Under the pieces are notes generated by a model. That model did no database searches. It was not told where the DNA came from and was given only the letters and a program-made list of their open reading frames with translations. Shown here in pieces: positions 43,057-53,503 of a stretch of 64,000 bases of DNA. Where the stretch lies: contig NZ_CP079203.1 of the NCBI RefSeq assembly GCF_019297835.1, forward strand, positions 3,786,001-3,850,000. The letters run 5' to 3'. The stretch comes from Sphingomonas sanguinis (GTDB taxonomy: Bacteria; Pseudomonadota; Alphaproteobacteria; Sphingomonadales; Sphingomonadaceae). The stretch's first letter is position 1. Each line of letters begins with the position of its first letter. A program made the translations under genes and the position numbers.

Positions 43057-44268
43057 ATGACGATGACGCTTCGTCAATCGATCATGCTGCTGGCCGCGCC
43101 GATGCTGGCCATATTGCCGTCGCCCGTCCTGGCGCAGGAGGAGGAGCCGCGCACCGAAACCAGTGACGAGGGCGAGGACGAGAAGACCGACGCCTTCAGC
43201 CTGGACCTGCTCTACAAGGCCGACCTGGTCGGTGTCGCGGCGGGCGGTGGAGCGCGGGGTGCGCGCTTCCTCGACAATGTCGACGTGATGGCGTCGATCG
43301 ATCTGGACCGCGCGGCGGGCTGGCATGGCGCCAGCGCCTATGTCGGTGTCCTGAGCAATGCGGGGGCGCGGCCCAACGACATTGCGGGCACCTTGCAGGG
43401 GGTCAACAATATCGAGGTCGGCAGCCCCGATCTGCTGCTCTATCAGGCCTGGGTGCAACAGCGCTTCGCCGGGAATCGCGGGTCGGTGCTGGTCGGCAAA
43501 TATGACCTGAACAGCGAATTCTACGCCAATCCGGCCGCTGCCGCCCTGATCGCGCCCGCCTTCGGCATCGGGTCGGAGCTGGCGGCGACGGGACCCAACG
43601 GACCGTCCATCTTCCCCCAGACCGATCTGGCGATCCGCGTGCGGATGGAGGGCAAGCGTCATTATGTGCAGGCGGCGGTGATACGCGCCCCGCGCGGGGT
43701 GGCGGATGAAGGCGGCCCCCGATCGGCGCTGATGATCGCTGAGGCGGGGATCAGGGGACGGACGGCGATCACGGTCGGCGGCTGGACCTATACCGACCGC
43801 CAGCAACGCATCGTCCCGCCGGGCATCACGCTCGGCCCCGATACCGCCGTCTCGCATGGCCTCTATGCCTTGGTCGAGCAGGATCTGGTCGGTGAGGCGG
43901 GCAAGGCCGGGCATTGGACCGCCTTCCTGCGCGCGGGGCTGTCCGACGGGCTGACCACGCCGTTCGGCGACGGGATGCAGGTCGGCGTAACCGGTTACGG
44001 GGTCCTGCCGTCGCGCCCCGACTCGCTGGTCTCGATCGGTTTCGCCACGGCCGGGCTCAGCCGTGCCTATCGCCGGGCCAATCCCCCCGAGGAGGCCCCG
44101 TTGACCCGATCGGAAAGCACGTTCGAGCTGACCTATAGCGACCGGGTCGCACGCTTCCTGACGCTCCAGCCCGATGTGCAATATGTGCATCGCCCCGCCG
44201 GCCTGCGCGACGCACCGGGCGTGGTGGTGCTGGGCCTGCGTGCGATCGTCGATTGGAAGATCCACTAG
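43057..44268 (+). CDS. OprB-like carbohydrate porin
   Basis: The 403-residue protein starts at ATG 43057 after AAAGAGGA. It has a signal peptide (about 1-26, VLA-QE), an acidic N-terminal segment, and a beta-barrel with OprB family features: LYKADLVGVAAGG, VDVMASIDLDRAAGWHG, LLYQAWVQQRF and VLVGKYDLNSEFY. It ends in a short barrel strand (LRAIVDWKIH). OprB porins take up sugars across the outer membrane. Next to the chemoreceptor it may help sense or recover sugars, including EPS fragments released by the GH12-like enzymes. Confidence 0.82.
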   Translation: MTMTLRQSIMLLAAPMLAILPSPVLAQEEEPRTETSDEGEDEKTDAFSLDLLYKADLVGVAAGGGARGARFLDNVDVMASIDLDRAAGWHGASAYVGVLSNAGARPNDIAGTLQGVNNIEVGSPDLLLYQAWVQQRFAGNRGSVLVGKYDLNSEFYANPAAAALIAPAFGIGSELAATGPNGPSIFPQTDLAIRVRMEGKRHYVQAAVIRAPRGVADEGGPRSALMIAEAGIRGRTAITVGGWTYTDRQQRIVPPGITLGPDTAVSHGLYALVEQDLVGEAGKAGHWTAFLRAGLSDGLTTPFGDGMQVGVTGYGVLPSRPDSLVSIGFATAGLSRAYRRANPPEEAPLTRSESTFELTYSDRVARFLTLQPDVQYVHRPAGLRDAPGVVVLGLRAIVDWKIH

Positions 44269-44489
44269 ACGAAGAGGAGCGTCAGCTTCTCAACGAATTC
44301 GGCCGACCCATGGGGGCAGCGTGCCGGAGCGAATAAAGCGTAGATGAAATCTACGAAGACCGCGTAACCTGCCATCCCGGCAGTCGCTGGTGCCCCCTAC
44401 GGATAGAGAACAGATTTAGCGGAGCGTGTCGTTTGTTGTAAAAATATTGAGATTTAAATTGGTGCTGTGTTGTGATTGTTTATAGATTT

Positions 44490-45140
44490 CCCACTGCTAT
44501 CTCCAGAATTGCGAACGCTGCTATGAAGCTTTGAGCGGCAGCTGGAAGAATCGGCGGCATGTCTCCTGGCTATCCAGCCTTGAGAACCATGTGCTTCCTG
44601 AGATCGGCACCAAGGAAGTGTTGCTGGTGCTCGAGCCGATCTGGCTGACGATCCCAGACACAGCCCGTCGCATCCTGCAGCGGATCGGGGCCATTCTCGA
44701 TTTCGCACACATCAAGGGGTGCATCCCGGCCGAAGTGGCGCTGCGGTCGGTGACACGAGGCTTGCCGAAGCAACGGCAGCAGTTCACCCACCGAGCAGCG
44801 ATGGCCTACGCAGAAGTCCCCGCCTTCTGGTCGCAGTTGGTGGCGGAAGCGAACAGCGTGGCCGGGACGAGCTGAAGCTCACGATCCTCGCTGCACTTCG
44901 CTCGAACGAGGCGCGGCGCGCGACATGGCGTGAATTTTATCTCGATGGAGCGGCGTGGTCGATCCCGGCGCAACGCATGAAGATGAAGCTACCGCATCTT
45001 GTGGCGCTGTCTGAACCGGCGGTAGCCCTTCTTCGTCGCCTGCGAACGGAGCATGAAGCGCTCTCAACCGGCTCGATCGATGATCAGTATCTCTTCAGTG
45101 CCAGAGACAAGGCACCGATCAGAGACGTTACGACGCTGAA
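44490..45140 (+). pseudogene. Decayed tyrosine-recombinase integrase (P4 type)
   Basis: The core-binding part is readable from about 44490, with SGSWKNRRHVSWLSSLENHVLPEIG, IPDTARRILQRIGAILDFA and RGLPKQRQQFTHRAA. After a frameshift around 44840-44875 the catalytic part continues as LKLTILAALRSNEARRATWREFYLDG and WSIPAQRMKMKLPHLVALSEPAVALLRRL. The N-terminal arm-binding domain and the C-terminal HxxR/Y part are missing; the latter is cut by the IS3 remnant near 45150. The gene therefore cannot make an active integrase. The 220 bases before it (44269-44490) hold no recognised gene, only a 7-bp hairpin (CGTAGAT/ATCTACG). Confidence 0.8.
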
Positions 45141-45149
45141 GGCAACGCG

Positions 45150-45500
45150 CATCGTGTCAGTACGTGGTGCGCCGAACAGCATTCGGGTCGACAACGGTCC
45201 GGAGTTCATCTCGAAGGCGCTCGACCGGTGAGCGTATGAGAACGGCGTCACGCTCGATTTCTCGCGGCCGGGCAAACCGACCAACAACGCCTTCGTCGAG
45301 AGCTTCAACGCCGGCTTCGCGACGAGTGTCCGAACAGTCATTGGTTCCTGTCGCTGGCGGACGCTCGGGCCAAGATCGAGGCCTGGCGGCGCGACTATAA
45401 CGAGAGCCGCCCTCACACGGCTTTCGGCTGGCTAACCCCGGCGGATGCAGGCCGGAAACTCGCATCATGTCCGGATGAGAACCCGGGGGACCGTCACTTA
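45150..45500 (+). mobile_element. IS3-family transposase (OrfB) 3' remnant
   Basis: The rve-domain C-terminal part is readable as RGAPNSIRVDNGPEFISKALD, a TGA replacing the usual Trp codon, then AYENGVTLDFSRPGKPTNNAFVESFN. After a frameshift near 45320 it continues as NSHWFLSLADARAKIEAWRRDYNESRPH and GWLTPADAG. A sequence like the usual IS3 right end follows to about 45500. The 5' part of the element is absent, so it is a dead fragment. It is fused directly to the decayed integrase. Confidence 0.8.
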
Positions 45501-45642
45501 TATCGCGCTCGACGATCGCATAGCGCCCCAGTGGACTAACTGCCTCCATGATGTGCGGGATCGCCCCGTGATTCCGGTAGCAAGGCATTCCCACGCTGGC
45601 GGGATTGACGTCAAAAATCTCATGTCCCTCCCTTTGGCAGGT

Positions 45643-45650
45643 TGTCGCAA
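45643..45650 (+). promoter_or_regulatory. TGTCGCAA motif upstream of glyA
   Basis: TGTCGCAA lies 84 bases before the glyA ATG, with TGACGTCAA at 45606. The same core appears upstream of etfB and, with a last-base change, upstream of the BCCT gene, so it may be a site for the GlxA-like regulator at 60994. Confidence 0.35.
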
Positions 45651-45733
45651 ATCTTCACGATTGGCGGCGCGCTTGTCCCAGCGGTCAGTCGAGTGAGTCC
45701 GCATCCTGCCCGGCAGAGACAAGGGGGACATTC

Positions 45734-47044
45734 ATGGCGGATACGAGCAATCGCGGCGGCGACGCCGGCCAGGCGTTCTTCGGCGGGCCGCTGGCCCTTA
45801 CCGATCCCGAGGTCGACGCCGCGATCAATGCCGAGCTGGGGCGACAGCGCGACAAGCTTGAACTCATTGCATCGGAGAACATCGTCTCGACCGCGGTGTT
45901 GCAGGCACAAGGCTCTGTCCTCACGAACAAATATGCCGAGGGTTATCCCGGTCGCCGCTATTATGGCGGGTGCGAGCATGTCGACGTCACCGAACAACTG
46001 GCGATCGACCGCGCATGCCGCCTGTTCGGTGCGAGGTTCGCCAACGTCCAGCCGCACTCGGGCGCGCAGGCGAACATGGCGGTGCAGTTCGCGCTGATGA
46101 AGCCGGGCGAGACGCTGATGGGAATGAGCCTCGCGCATGGCGGCCACCTGACCCATGGCGCCGCGCCGACCTTCTCGGGCAAGTGGCTGAATGCGATTCC
46201 TTACGGCGTGCGTGAGGACGACCAGCGGATCGATTATGACGTGGTCGCGGAGCTGGCACAGGAATATCACCCTAAGCTGATCATCGCCGGCGGATCGGCC
46301 TATCCGCGCCAGATCGACTTCGCGCGGTTCCGCGAGATTGCCGACTCTGTCGATGCGCTCCTGATGGTCGATATGGCGCATTTCGCGGGGCTGGTGGCGG
46401 GCGGGGCGCATCCCAATCCGCTCGACCATGCGCATGTGGTGACGACGACCACGCACAAAACGTTGCGCGGCCCGCGTGGCGGCATGATCCTGACCAATGA
46501 CGAGGCGCTGGCCAAGAAGTTCAATTCCGCGATCTTCCCCGGCATCCAGGGCGGCCCGCTGGAGCATGTGATCGCCGCCAAGGCGGTCGCCTTCGGCGAG
46601 GCGCTGCGCCCCGAATTCCGGGACTATGCCCGCCGCGTCGTGGAGAATGCGCAGGCGCTGGCGGCGGTGCTGGCGGCGAACGGCTACACGATCGTATCCG
46701 GCGGCACGGACACGCATGTCGTGCTCGTCGACCTGCGCCCCAAGAAGCTGACCGGCAAGCGCGCCGAGCAGGTGCTCGATGAGGCTGGCATCACCTGCAA
46801 CAAGAACGGCATCCCGTTCGATCCGGAGAAACCCTTCGTGACGTCTGGCATTCGCCTGGGGAGCGGCGCCCTGACGAGCCGCGGTTTCGATGTTCACGCC
46901 TTTCAGGAGGTGGGACGCCTGATCAATCGCATCCTCGACGCGGCGTCGGAGGGCGAGGTGCCGGAGGCGCTGATCGACGAGGTGCGCGCCGACGTGGTCG
47001 CCCTGTGCGGTCGCTATCCGATCTACGACACGGCGCGGGGTTGA
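45734..47044 (+). CDS. glyA: Serine hydroxymethyltransferase
   Basis: ATG at 45734 follows AAGGGGGA; the longer open frame upstream runs through the IS remnant and is not coding. The 436-residue enzyme has the PLP-lysine motif [16 protein letters not shown], the [15 protein letters not shown] substrate region and [16 protein letters not shown]. It makes serine from glycine and methylene-tetrahydrofolate. Leading a glyA-soxBDAG-sdaA series, it would use both products of sarcosine oxidase, glycine and methylene-THF. It is probably a dedicated copy in addition to a housekeeping glyA elsewhere. Confidence 0.95.
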   Translation: MADTSNRGGDAGQAFFGGPLALTDPEVDAAINAELGRQRDKLELIASENIVSTAVLQAQGSVLTNKYAEGYPGRRYYGGCEHVDVTEQLAIDRACRLFGARFANVQPHSGAQANMAVQFALMKPGETLMGMSLAHGGHLTHGAAPTFSGKWLNAIPYGVREDDQRIDYDVVAELAQEYHPKLIIAGGSAYPRQIDFARFREIADSVDALLMVDMAHFAGLVAGGAHPNPLDHAHVVTTTTHKTLRGPRGGMILTNDEALAKKFNSAIFPGIQGGPLEHVIAAKAVAFGEALRPEFRDYARRVVENAQALAAVLAANGYTIVSGGTDTHVVLVDLRPKKLTGKRAEQVLDEAGITCNKNGIPFDPEKPFVTSGIRLGSGALTSRGFDVHAFQEVGRLINRILDAASEGEVPEALIDEVRADVVALCGRYPIYDTARG

Positions 47045-47060
47045 TGACGCGCGGAAGGAC

Positions 47061-48320
47061 ATGGTGATGCAGCGCTTTTCGGCATTCTCGCTGTTCCGGC
47101 AGGGTTTGAACGGGCACAAGGGCTGGCAGCCGCAATGGCGCCGCGCCACGCCCAAGCCGTCGTACGACGCGATCGTCGTCGGTGGTGGCGGGCATGGCCT
47201 GGGCGCGGCCTATTATCTCGCCAGCCAGTTCGGTATCCGCAACGTCGCGGTCGTCGAAAAGGGATGGATCGGCGGCGGCAACACTGGTCGCAACACGACG
47301 ATCATCCGCTCCAACTATCTCTTCGACGAAAGTGCCGCGCTGTACGACCATGCGCTGAAGATGTGGGAGGGGCTGAGCCAGGAGCTGAACTACAACGTCA
47401 TGTTCTCGCAGCGCGGCGTGCTGATGCTGGCGCACAACATCCACGACGTGCAGGTCTTCAAGCGCCACGTCCATGCCAACCGGATCAATGGCGTCGACAA
47501 TGAATGGCTGACGCCGGAGCAGGCCAAGGAATTCTGCCCGCCGCTCAATATCGAGCCGAACATGCGCTATCCGGTGCTGGGCGCAGCGTTGCAGCGGCGC
47601 GGCGGCACCGCACGGCACGATGCCGTCGCCTGGGGCTATGCGCGTGCCGCCGATGCGCTCGGCGTCGACATCATCGAGAATTGCGAGGTCACCGGCATCC
47701 GTCGCGACGCATCGGGCGCGGTGTCGGGGGTGGAGACGAGCCGCGGCTTCATCGGATCGCGCCGGATCGGCGTGTCGGCGGCAGGGCATACCAGCATGGT
47801 GCTCGGCATGGCCGGGGTTCGCCTGCCGCTGGAAAGCTATCCGTTGCAGGCCTTGGTGTCGGAGCCGGTCAAGCCGATCTTCCCGTGCGTGGTGATGTCG
47901 AACACGATCCATGCCTATATGAGCCAGTCGGACAAGGGCGAACTGGTGATCGGCGCCGGGACCGATGCCTATACCAGCTATACCCAGCGTGGCGGTCTGC
48001 ACATCGCGACCCATACGCTGGAGGCGATCTGCGAACTCTTCCCGCAGTTTCGCCGGATGCGGATGCTGCGAAGCTGGGGCGGCATCGTCGACGTGACGCC
48101 GGATCGCTCTCCGATCATCGCCAAGACGCCGGTCAAGGGTCTGTACGTCAATTGCGGCTGGGGGACGGGCGGGTTCAAGGCGACGCCGGGTGCCGCGCAT
48201 CTGCTGGCGCATACGATGGCGAAGGACGAGCCGCACCCGATCAACGCGCCCTATACGATCGAGCGCTTCCGCGACGGGTTCATGATCGACGAGGCGGCGG
48301 CCGCCGCCGTCGCGCACTGA
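47061..48320 (+). CDS. soxB: Heterotetrameric sarcosine oxidase beta subunit
   Basis: ATG at 47061 follows GGAAGGA and lies 16 bases after glyA. The 419-residue FAD-binding DAO-type protein has the Rossmann start [20 protein letters not shown], the acidic strand end [24 protein letters not shown], and [20 protein letters not shown] at the C-terminus. This subunit carries the FAD site where sarcosine is oxidised, plus the FMN covalent attachment site shared with alpha. Its length is normal for SoxB. Confidence 0.96.
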   Translation: MVMQRFSAFSLFRQGLNGHKGWQPQWRRATPKPSYDAIVVGGGGHGLGAAYYLASQFGIRNVAVVEKGWIGGGNTGRNTTIIRSNYLFDESAALYDHALKMWEGLSQELNYNVMFSQRGVLMLAHNIHDVQVFKRHVHANRINGVDNEWLTPEQAKEFCPPLNIEPNMRYPVLGAALQRRGGTARHDAVAWGYARAADALGVDIIENCEVTGIRRDASGAVSGVETSRGFIGSRRIGVSAAGHTSMVLGMAGVRLPLESYPLQALVSEPVKPIFPCVVMSNTIHAYMSQSDKGELVIGAGTDAYTSYTQRGGLHIATHTLEAICELFPQFRRMRMLRSWGGIVDVTPDRSPIIAKTPVKGLYVNCGWGTGGFKATPGAAHLLAHTMAKDEPHPINAPYTIERFRDGFMIDEAAAAAVAH

Positions 48321-48331
48321 GAGGCATAGCG

Positions 48332-48616
48332 ATGCTGCTTATCACCTGTCCCTATTGCGGCGAGCGGCCCGAGCTGGAGTTCAGCTATGGCGGCGAAGCG
48401 CATATCGCGCGCCCGGTCCGCCCGGCCGAGCTGAGCGACGAGGACTGGACGGCGTATCTCTACACGCGGTCCAACCCGAAGGGCGTCCATGCCGAGCGGT
48501 GGCGGCACCTGCACGGCTGCGCCCGTTTCTTCAACGCCCTTCGCGACACGCGCAGCGACACGTTCCTCGCGACGTACAAGGTTGGCGAACAACCCCCGGA
48601 GGTGGAGCGCGCATGA
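48332..48616 (+). CDS. soxD: Sarcosine oxidase delta subunit (zinc-binding)
   Basis: The 94-residue protein starts at ATG 48332, 11 bases after soxB. The zinc ligands known for SoxD are present: C6 and C9 (TCPYCG), H59 and C63 (RHLHGC). The downstream ARFFNALRDT segment is typical. Its stop overlaps the soxA start (ATGA). It is a structural subunit of the alpha-beta-gamma-delta enzyme. Confidence 0.95.
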   Translation: MLLITCPYCGERPELEFSYGGEAHIARPVRPAELSDEDWTAYLYTRSNPKGVHAERWRHLHGCARFFNALRDTRSDTFLATYKVGEQPPEVERA

Positions 48617-51594
48617 AGCCCCCGCATCACCGTATCGCCCGCGGCAGCATGATCCGCGACGCGACGGTCCACTTCACCTTCGATGGCAAGCGCTATGCGG
48701 GGCAGGAGGGCGACACGCTCGCCTCCGCGCTGCTGGCCAATGGCGTGCACCTGGTCGGGCGGTCGTTCAAATATCACCGGCCGCGCGGCATCCTGGGCGC
48801 CGGTGCGGACGAACCCAATGCGCTGGTCGGGATCCGTCGCGATGCGGCGCGCTATACCCCCAATCTTCTTGCGACGCAGGTCGAGCTGTATGACGGGCTG
48901 GATGCGGTCAGCCAGAACCGGCATCCCAGCCTCGAGAACGACCGCATGGCGGTCAACGACAAGCTGTTGAGCCGCTTCATTCCGGCGGGCTTCTACTACA
49001 AGACGTTCATGTGGCCGAAAAAGGCGTGGGACCGGTTGTACGAGCCACGCATCCGCGAGGCCGCCGGGCTGGGCGTCGCCCCGAGCGTGCCCGATCCCGA
49101 CCATTATACCCAGCGCTATGCGCATTGCGACGTGCTGGTGATCGGTGGCGGCCCGGCGGGGATCGCGGCGGCCCGGCAGGCGGCGGAGGCGGGCGCGCGG
49201 GTCATCCTGTGCGACGATCGCGCGCGCTTCGGCGGGTCGCTGCTGGCCGCGGTCGACACCGTGATCGACGGTCGGGCGGCGGCGGACTGGTTGCACGGGG
49301 AACTGGCGGCGCTCGCCGCGCTGCCCAACGTCACGCTGCTGCCCCGCACGATCGCGTTCGGCTATTATCCGCACAACTGGATCGGGCTGACCGAGAAGCT
49401 GACCGATCATCTGGCATCGCCGGCCAAGGGCGCCCCGCGCGAGCGGCTGTGGCAGGTTCGCGCGAAGCAGGTGGTGCTGGCGACCGGCGCGATCGAGCGC
49501 CCGCTGGTCTTCCCCGACAATGACCGGCCCGGGATCATGCTGGCGGATGCCGCGCGGACCTATCTCCAGCAATATGGCGTCGCGGTGGGGCGGACGATCG
49601 TCATCGTCGGCGCGCACGACAATGCCTATCGCGTCGCGCACGAGATGGCGGCGGCGGGCGTGACGGTCGCAGCGATCGCGGACATCCGTCCGCGTTCGGC
49701 GGCGTCGGACGTGGCAGTGCAGGCGGGCCTGCCGGTGGTGACCGATGCGAAGATCGACGGGACGACCGGTGGCCTGCGCGTCACGTCGATCACCATCACC
49801 GCCGAGGGCACGACGCGCCGTCACGCCTGTGACGCGGTGCTGATGGCGGGCGGCTTCACGCCCAGCGTCCACCTGTTTTCGCAATCGCGCGGCAAGCTTG
49901 CCTGGGACGAGACGCTGCAGGCCTATCTGCCGGACGTCTCCGCCGAGGCGGAGCGATCGGCGGGCGCGTGTCGCGGCCGCTTCGCGCTGGCCGAGGCGTT
50001 GGCGGACGGCATCGACAGCGGCCGCGAGGCCGCGGTGGCGGCCGGCTTCGCGCCGTCGTCTGCCGCGAAGGTCCCGGCGGTCGAGCTGCGCCATGCCCAA
50101 GGCGTCGGAGGCTATATGGGCGCCGCCCCGACGTCGGGCGACCTGACCAAGGCCAAGGCGTTCGTCGACTGGCAGAACGACGTGACCGCCAAGGACATCC
50201 TGCTCGCCACGCGCGAGGGCTTTCTGTCGATCGAGCACGTCAAGCGCTACACGACGACGGGGATGGCGACCGATCAGGGCAAGCTGTCCAACATCAATGC
50301 GCTGGGCATCGTGTCGGAAGCGACGGGGCGCTCCATCCCCGAGATCGGCCTCACGACCTTCCGCTCACCCTATACGCCGGTGACGTTTGGCACGCTGGCC
50401 GGCCATGCGCGCGGCGACCTGTTCGATCCGGCGCGGATCACCGCCATCAACGACTGGGCAAAGGAACAGGGCGCGGCGTTCGAGGATGTCGGCAACTGGC
50501 GGCGGGCGCATTACTTCCCGCTTGCCGGCGAGGACATGCATGCGGCGGTCGCGCGCGAGTGCGCCGCCGTGCGCCGCGGCGTCGGTATCTTCGACGCCTC
50601 GACGCTCGGCAAGATCGAGGTGGTGGGGCCGGATGCGGCCGAGTTCATGAACCGCTTCTTCGTCAACGCCTGGACCAAGCTGGGCGTCGGCAAGTGTCGC
50701 TACGGTGTGCTGCTGCGCGAGGACGGCTTCGTCCTCGACGACGGCGTGGTCGGGCGACTGGCGGCGGATCGCTTCCACGTCACCACCACCACCGGCGGCG
50801 CGGCGCGGGTCCTCAACATGATGGAGGACTATCTCCAGACCGAATGGCCGGACCTGAACGTCTGGCTGACCTCGACGACCGAACAATGGTCCGTCATCGC
50901 GGTGCAGGGGCCGCGCGCGCGCGACGTCCTGGCGCCGCTGATCGAGGGGCTCGACGTGTCGGCGGCGGCCTTCCCGCATATGAGCATTGCCGACGCACGC
51001 ATCTGCGGCGTGCCGATGCGGTTGATGCGCGTCAGCTTCACCGGCGAGCTGGGCTTTGAGGTGAACGTGCCGAGCGGCTATGGCCGGCAGGTCTGGGAAG
51101 CGATCTGGGAACGCGGGAAGACGTTCGGCATGGTGCCTTATGGCACCGAAACCATGCACGTCCTGCGCGCGGAGAAGGGTTATATCATCGTCGGGCAGGA
51201 AACCGACGGCACGGTCACGCCCGACGATGTCGGCCTGTCATGGGCGATCGGCAAGGCCAAGCCCGATTTCGTCGGGAAGCGCTCGCTGGCACGCCCGGCG
51301 CTGTCCGCGCCGGGCCGCAAGCAGCTCGTCGGCCTGAAAAGCGCCGACGGCCGAACGGTGCTGGAGGAAGGGGCGCAGATCGTGCTTCTGTCTGCCGCGA
51401 CGACGCCGATCGGTCATGTCACGTCCGCCTATTACAGTCCCGCCGCCGACGCGCCGATCGCGCTGGCGCTGGTGCGCGGCGGCCGTGAGCGGCTCGGCGA
51501 GACGCTGCATATCCCGATGCCCGCCGGGCCGATCGCGGTCGAGGTCGTGTCGCCCATCTTCTACGATCCGGAAGGGAGCCGCATCGATGTCTGA
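48613..51594 (+). CDS. soxA: Sarcosine oxidase alpha subunit
   Basis: The true start is ATG 48613, overlapping soxD. The 993-residue protein has an N-terminal 2Fe-2S-like fold (VHFTFDGKRYAGQEGDTLASALLANG), an NAD-binding Rossmann domain (CDVLVIGGGPAGIAAARQAAEAG) and a second nucleotide motif (LATGAIERPLVFPDNDRPGIM). It ends with a folate-binding GcvT-like domain (GVGIFDASTLGKIEVVGPDAAEFMNR, MRVSFTGELGFEVNVP). The GcvT-like part binds tetrahydrofolate and captures formaldehyde as methylene-THF, which feeds glyA. Length and domain order are standard. Confidence 0.96.
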   Translation: MKPPHHRIARGSMIRDATVHFTFDGKRYAGQEGDTLASALLANGVHLVGRSFKYHRPRGILGAGADEPNALVGIRRDAARYTPNLLATQVELYDGLDAVSQNRHPSLENDRMAVNDKLLSRFIPAGFYYKTFMWPKKAWDRLYEPRIREAAGLGVAPSVPDPDHYTQRYAHCDVLVIGGGPAGIAAARQAAEAGARVILCDDRARFGGSLLAAVDTVIDGRAAADWLHGELAALAALPNVTLLPRTIAFGYYPHNWIGLTEKLTDHLASPAKGAPRERLWQVRAKQVVLATGAIERPLVFPDNDRPGIMLADAARTYLQQYGVAVGRTIVIVGAHDNAYRVAHEMAAAGVTVAAIADIRPRSAASDVAVQAGLPVVTDAKIDGTTGGLRVTSITITAEGTTRRHACDAVLMAGGFTPSVHLFSQSRGKLAWDETLQAYLPDVSAEAERSAGACRGRFALAEALADGIDSGREAAVAAGFAPSSAAKVPAVELRHAQGVGGYMGAAPTSGDLTKAKAFVDWQNDVTAKDILLATREGFLSIEHVKRYTTTGMATDQGKLSNINALGIVSEATGRSIPEIGLTTFRSPYTPVTFGTLAGHARGDLFDPARITAINDWAKEQGAAFEDVGNWRRAHYFPLAGEDMHAAVARECAAVRRGVGIFDASTLGKIEVVGPDAAEFMNRFFVNAWTKLGVGKCRYGVLLREDGFVLDDGVVGRLAADRFHVTTTTGGAARVLNMMEDYLQTEWPDLNVWLTSTTEQWSVIAVQGPRARDVLAPLIEGLDVSAAAFPHMSIADARICGVPMRLMRVSFTGELGFEVNVPSGYGRQVWEAIWERGKTFGMVPYGTETMHVLRAEKGYIIVGQETDGTVTPDDVGLSWAIGKAKPDFVGKRSLARPALSAPGRKQLVGLKSADGRTVLEEGAQIVLLSAATTPIGHVTSAYYSPAADAPIALALVRGGRERLGETLHIPMPAGPIAVEVVSPIFYDPEGSRIDV

Positions 51595-52126
51595 CCTGTC
51601 CCCCGCGTCGCCCTTCGGCCCCGGCAGCGCCGCGATCCGCCCGCTGGGGCATTTCGGTCGCGCCGTGCTGCGCTGTCCGGCGGCGATGATCGCCACCGTC
51701 GGTACGCGGTTGGGGATCGTGCTGCCGGTCGCGGCATGCCGCTCTGCCTGTGACGAGACGCTGGCGGCGCTGTGGCTGGGGCCGGACGAATGGCTGCTGC
51801 TGGCGGCCGATGCGCCGGACGACTGGGTGGCCACGCTGCAGGCGCGGCTGGCCGACGCCTTGTGCTCGCTGGTCGATGTCAGCCACCGACAGATAGCGTT
51901 GGAGATCGTCGATGACCGAGCCAGCGCCGATACGTTGCTGGCGAGCGGTTGTGCGCTCGACCTGTCGCTCGCGGCGTTCCCGGTCGGCATGTGCACCCGG
52001 ACGATGTACGACAAGGCCGAGATCGTCCTATGGCGGCGCGCGCCGGATCGCTTCCATGTCGAGGTGTGGCGGTCGTTCGCGCGCTATGTCGAGGGGCTGC
52101 TGCGCGTCGCGGAGAGCGAGGCGTAA
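51587..52126 (+). CDS. soxG: Sarcosine oxidase gamma subunit
   Basis: ATG at 51587 overlaps the last codons of soxA by 8 bases. The 179-residue protein is GcvT-related in outline: LWLGPDEWLLLAAD, SLVDVSHRQIALEI, and a C-terminal WRSFARYVEGLL. It completes the soxBDAG set in the canonical order. The gene ends 5 bases before sdaA. Confidence 0.93.
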   Translation: MSDLSPASPFGPGSAAIRPLGHFGRAVLRCPAAMIATVGTRLGIVLPVAACRSACDETLAALWLGPDEWLLLAADAPDDWVATLQARLADALCSLVDVSHRQIALEIVDDRASADTLLASGCALDLSLAAFPVGMCTRTMYDKAEIVLWRRAPDRFHVEVWRSFARYVEGLLRVAESEA

Positions 52127-52131
52127 ACACG

Positions 52132-53493
52132 ATGCTGGGCGTCCGCGACCTGTTTCGCGTCGGTATCGGGCCGTCGTCGTCGCATACCGTCGGGCCGATG
52201 AAGGCGGCGCACAGCTTTGCGGCGACGCTGGCCGGGCGCGGCGTGGCGCGGGTGCGCTGCGACCTGATGGGGTCGCTGGCATGGACCGGGGCCGGACATG
52301 CGACCGACAAGGCGGTGGTGCTGGGGCTGGCCGGGTTCCTGCCCGACGCGATCGCGCCCGAGCAGATCGACATGATCGTCGAACAGGCGCGTAAGGAGCG
52401 CGAACTGGTGGTCGGCGGCCGGGTCATCACCTTCGATCCCGACGCCGATATCGTTTTCGATCGCGACAGCGCGACGCCAGTCCATCCCAATACCTTGCAG
52501 TTCGTCGCCTATGACGCGGATGGCGCGACGATCGAGACGCAACGCTGGTGCTCGATCGGCGGCGGGTTCATCGTGCCGGAGGACATGGTCGGCATATCGC
52601 TGTCCGGGGAGGAGGAGGCGACCCCGCCGTTTCCGTTCCGCACCGGCACCGATCTGCTCGCCATCTGCCGCGCGCACGGGCTTTCCATCGCCGAGGTGAT
52701 GCGCGCCAACGAACTGGCGCTGACGTCGACGGCGGAGCTGGAGGCGTATCTCGACCGCGTGATCGAGGTGATGATGACCTGCATCGACCGTGGGATGCAG
52801 GCCGACGGCATCCTGCCCGGGCGGCTCAAGGTGCCGCGCCGGGCGCGGGCGTTGCGGCAGAAGCTGGACGGCGATCGTTTCCGTAACCGCCAGGCGCCGC
52901 ACAGCATCATGGACCATATCAGCCTGTTCGCGATCGCGGTGAACGAGGAGAATGCCGCCGGATGCCGCGTCGTCACTGCGCCGACGAACGGCGCGGCGGG
53001 CGTGGTGCCGGCGGTACTGCGCTATTATCGCGACTTCTGGCCGGGCGCGGACCGCGCCGGGATGCATGACTTCCTGCTGACCGCCAGTGCGATCGGGGTG
53101 CTGACGAAGCTGAACGCCTCGATCTCGGGCGCGGAGGTCGGGTGCCAGGGCGAGGTCGGCACCGCCAGCGCGATGGCGGCGGCGGGACTGGCGGCGGCGA
53201 TGGGCGCCAACGAGCGGCAGATCGAGAATGCCGCCGAGATCGCGATGGAGCATCATCTGGGCATGACCTGCGACCCGATCGCCGGGCTGGTGCAGGTGCC
53301 GTGCATCGAGCGCAACGCGTTCGGCGCGATCAAGGCGGTCAACGCCGCCTCGCTGTCGCTGCGCGGTGACGGCACGCATGTCGTCTCGCTCGACCAGGTG
53401 ATCGAGACGATGATGCGCACCGGCACCGACATGCACGCCAAGTACAAGGAAACCTCGCAGGGCGGCCTGGCGGTGAGCTTCCCCGAATGTTGA
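52132..53493 (+). CDS. sdaA: L-serine ammonia-lyase (single-chain, iron-sulfur type)
   Basis: The 453-residue enzyme has the N-terminal SDH_beta domain ([21 protein letters not shown]) and the SDH_alpha domain with [19 protein letters not shown]. The 4Fe-4S cysteines are visible in [25 protein letters not shown] and the terminal FPEC. It deaminates serine to pyruvate and ammonia. With glyA and sox upstream it gives a full route from sarcosine to pyruvate, the same set used in glycine betaine catabolism of pseudomonads and rhizobia. Confidence 0.95.
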   Translation: MLGVRDLFRVGIGPSSSHTVGPMKAAHSFAATLAGRGVARVRCDLMGSLAWTGAGHATDKAVVLGLAGFLPDAIAPEQIDMIVEQARKERELVVGGRVITFDPDADIVFDRDSATPVHPNTLQFVAYDADGATIETQRWCSIGGGFIVPEDMVGISLSGEEEATPPFPFRTGTDLLAICRAHGLSIAEVMRANELALTSTAELEAYLDRVIEVMMTCIDRGMQADGILPGRLKVPRRARALRQKLDGDRFRNRQAPHSIMDHISLFAIAVNEENAAGCRVVTAPTNGAAGVVPAVLRYYRDFWPGADRAGMHDFLLTASAIGVLTKLNASISGAEVGCQGEVGTASAMAAAGLAAAMGANERQIENAAEIAMEHHLGMTCDPIAGLVQVPCIERNAFGAIKAVNAASLSLRGDGTHVVSLDQVIETMMRTGTDMHAKYKETSQGGLAVSFPEC

Positions 53494-53503
53494 AGGGCTG
53501 ATC

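Noticed and set aside
44719..45231. A single intact gene joining integrase-like and transposase-like sequence
   Set aside because: The frame joins the C-terminal part of a broken integrase to a piece of IS3 transposase, so it is a fusion of two pseudogenes.
45470..45733. Glycine riboswitch upstream of glyA
   Set aside because: I looked for the conserved tandem aptamer elements and did not find them; the leader also overlaps the IS remnant.
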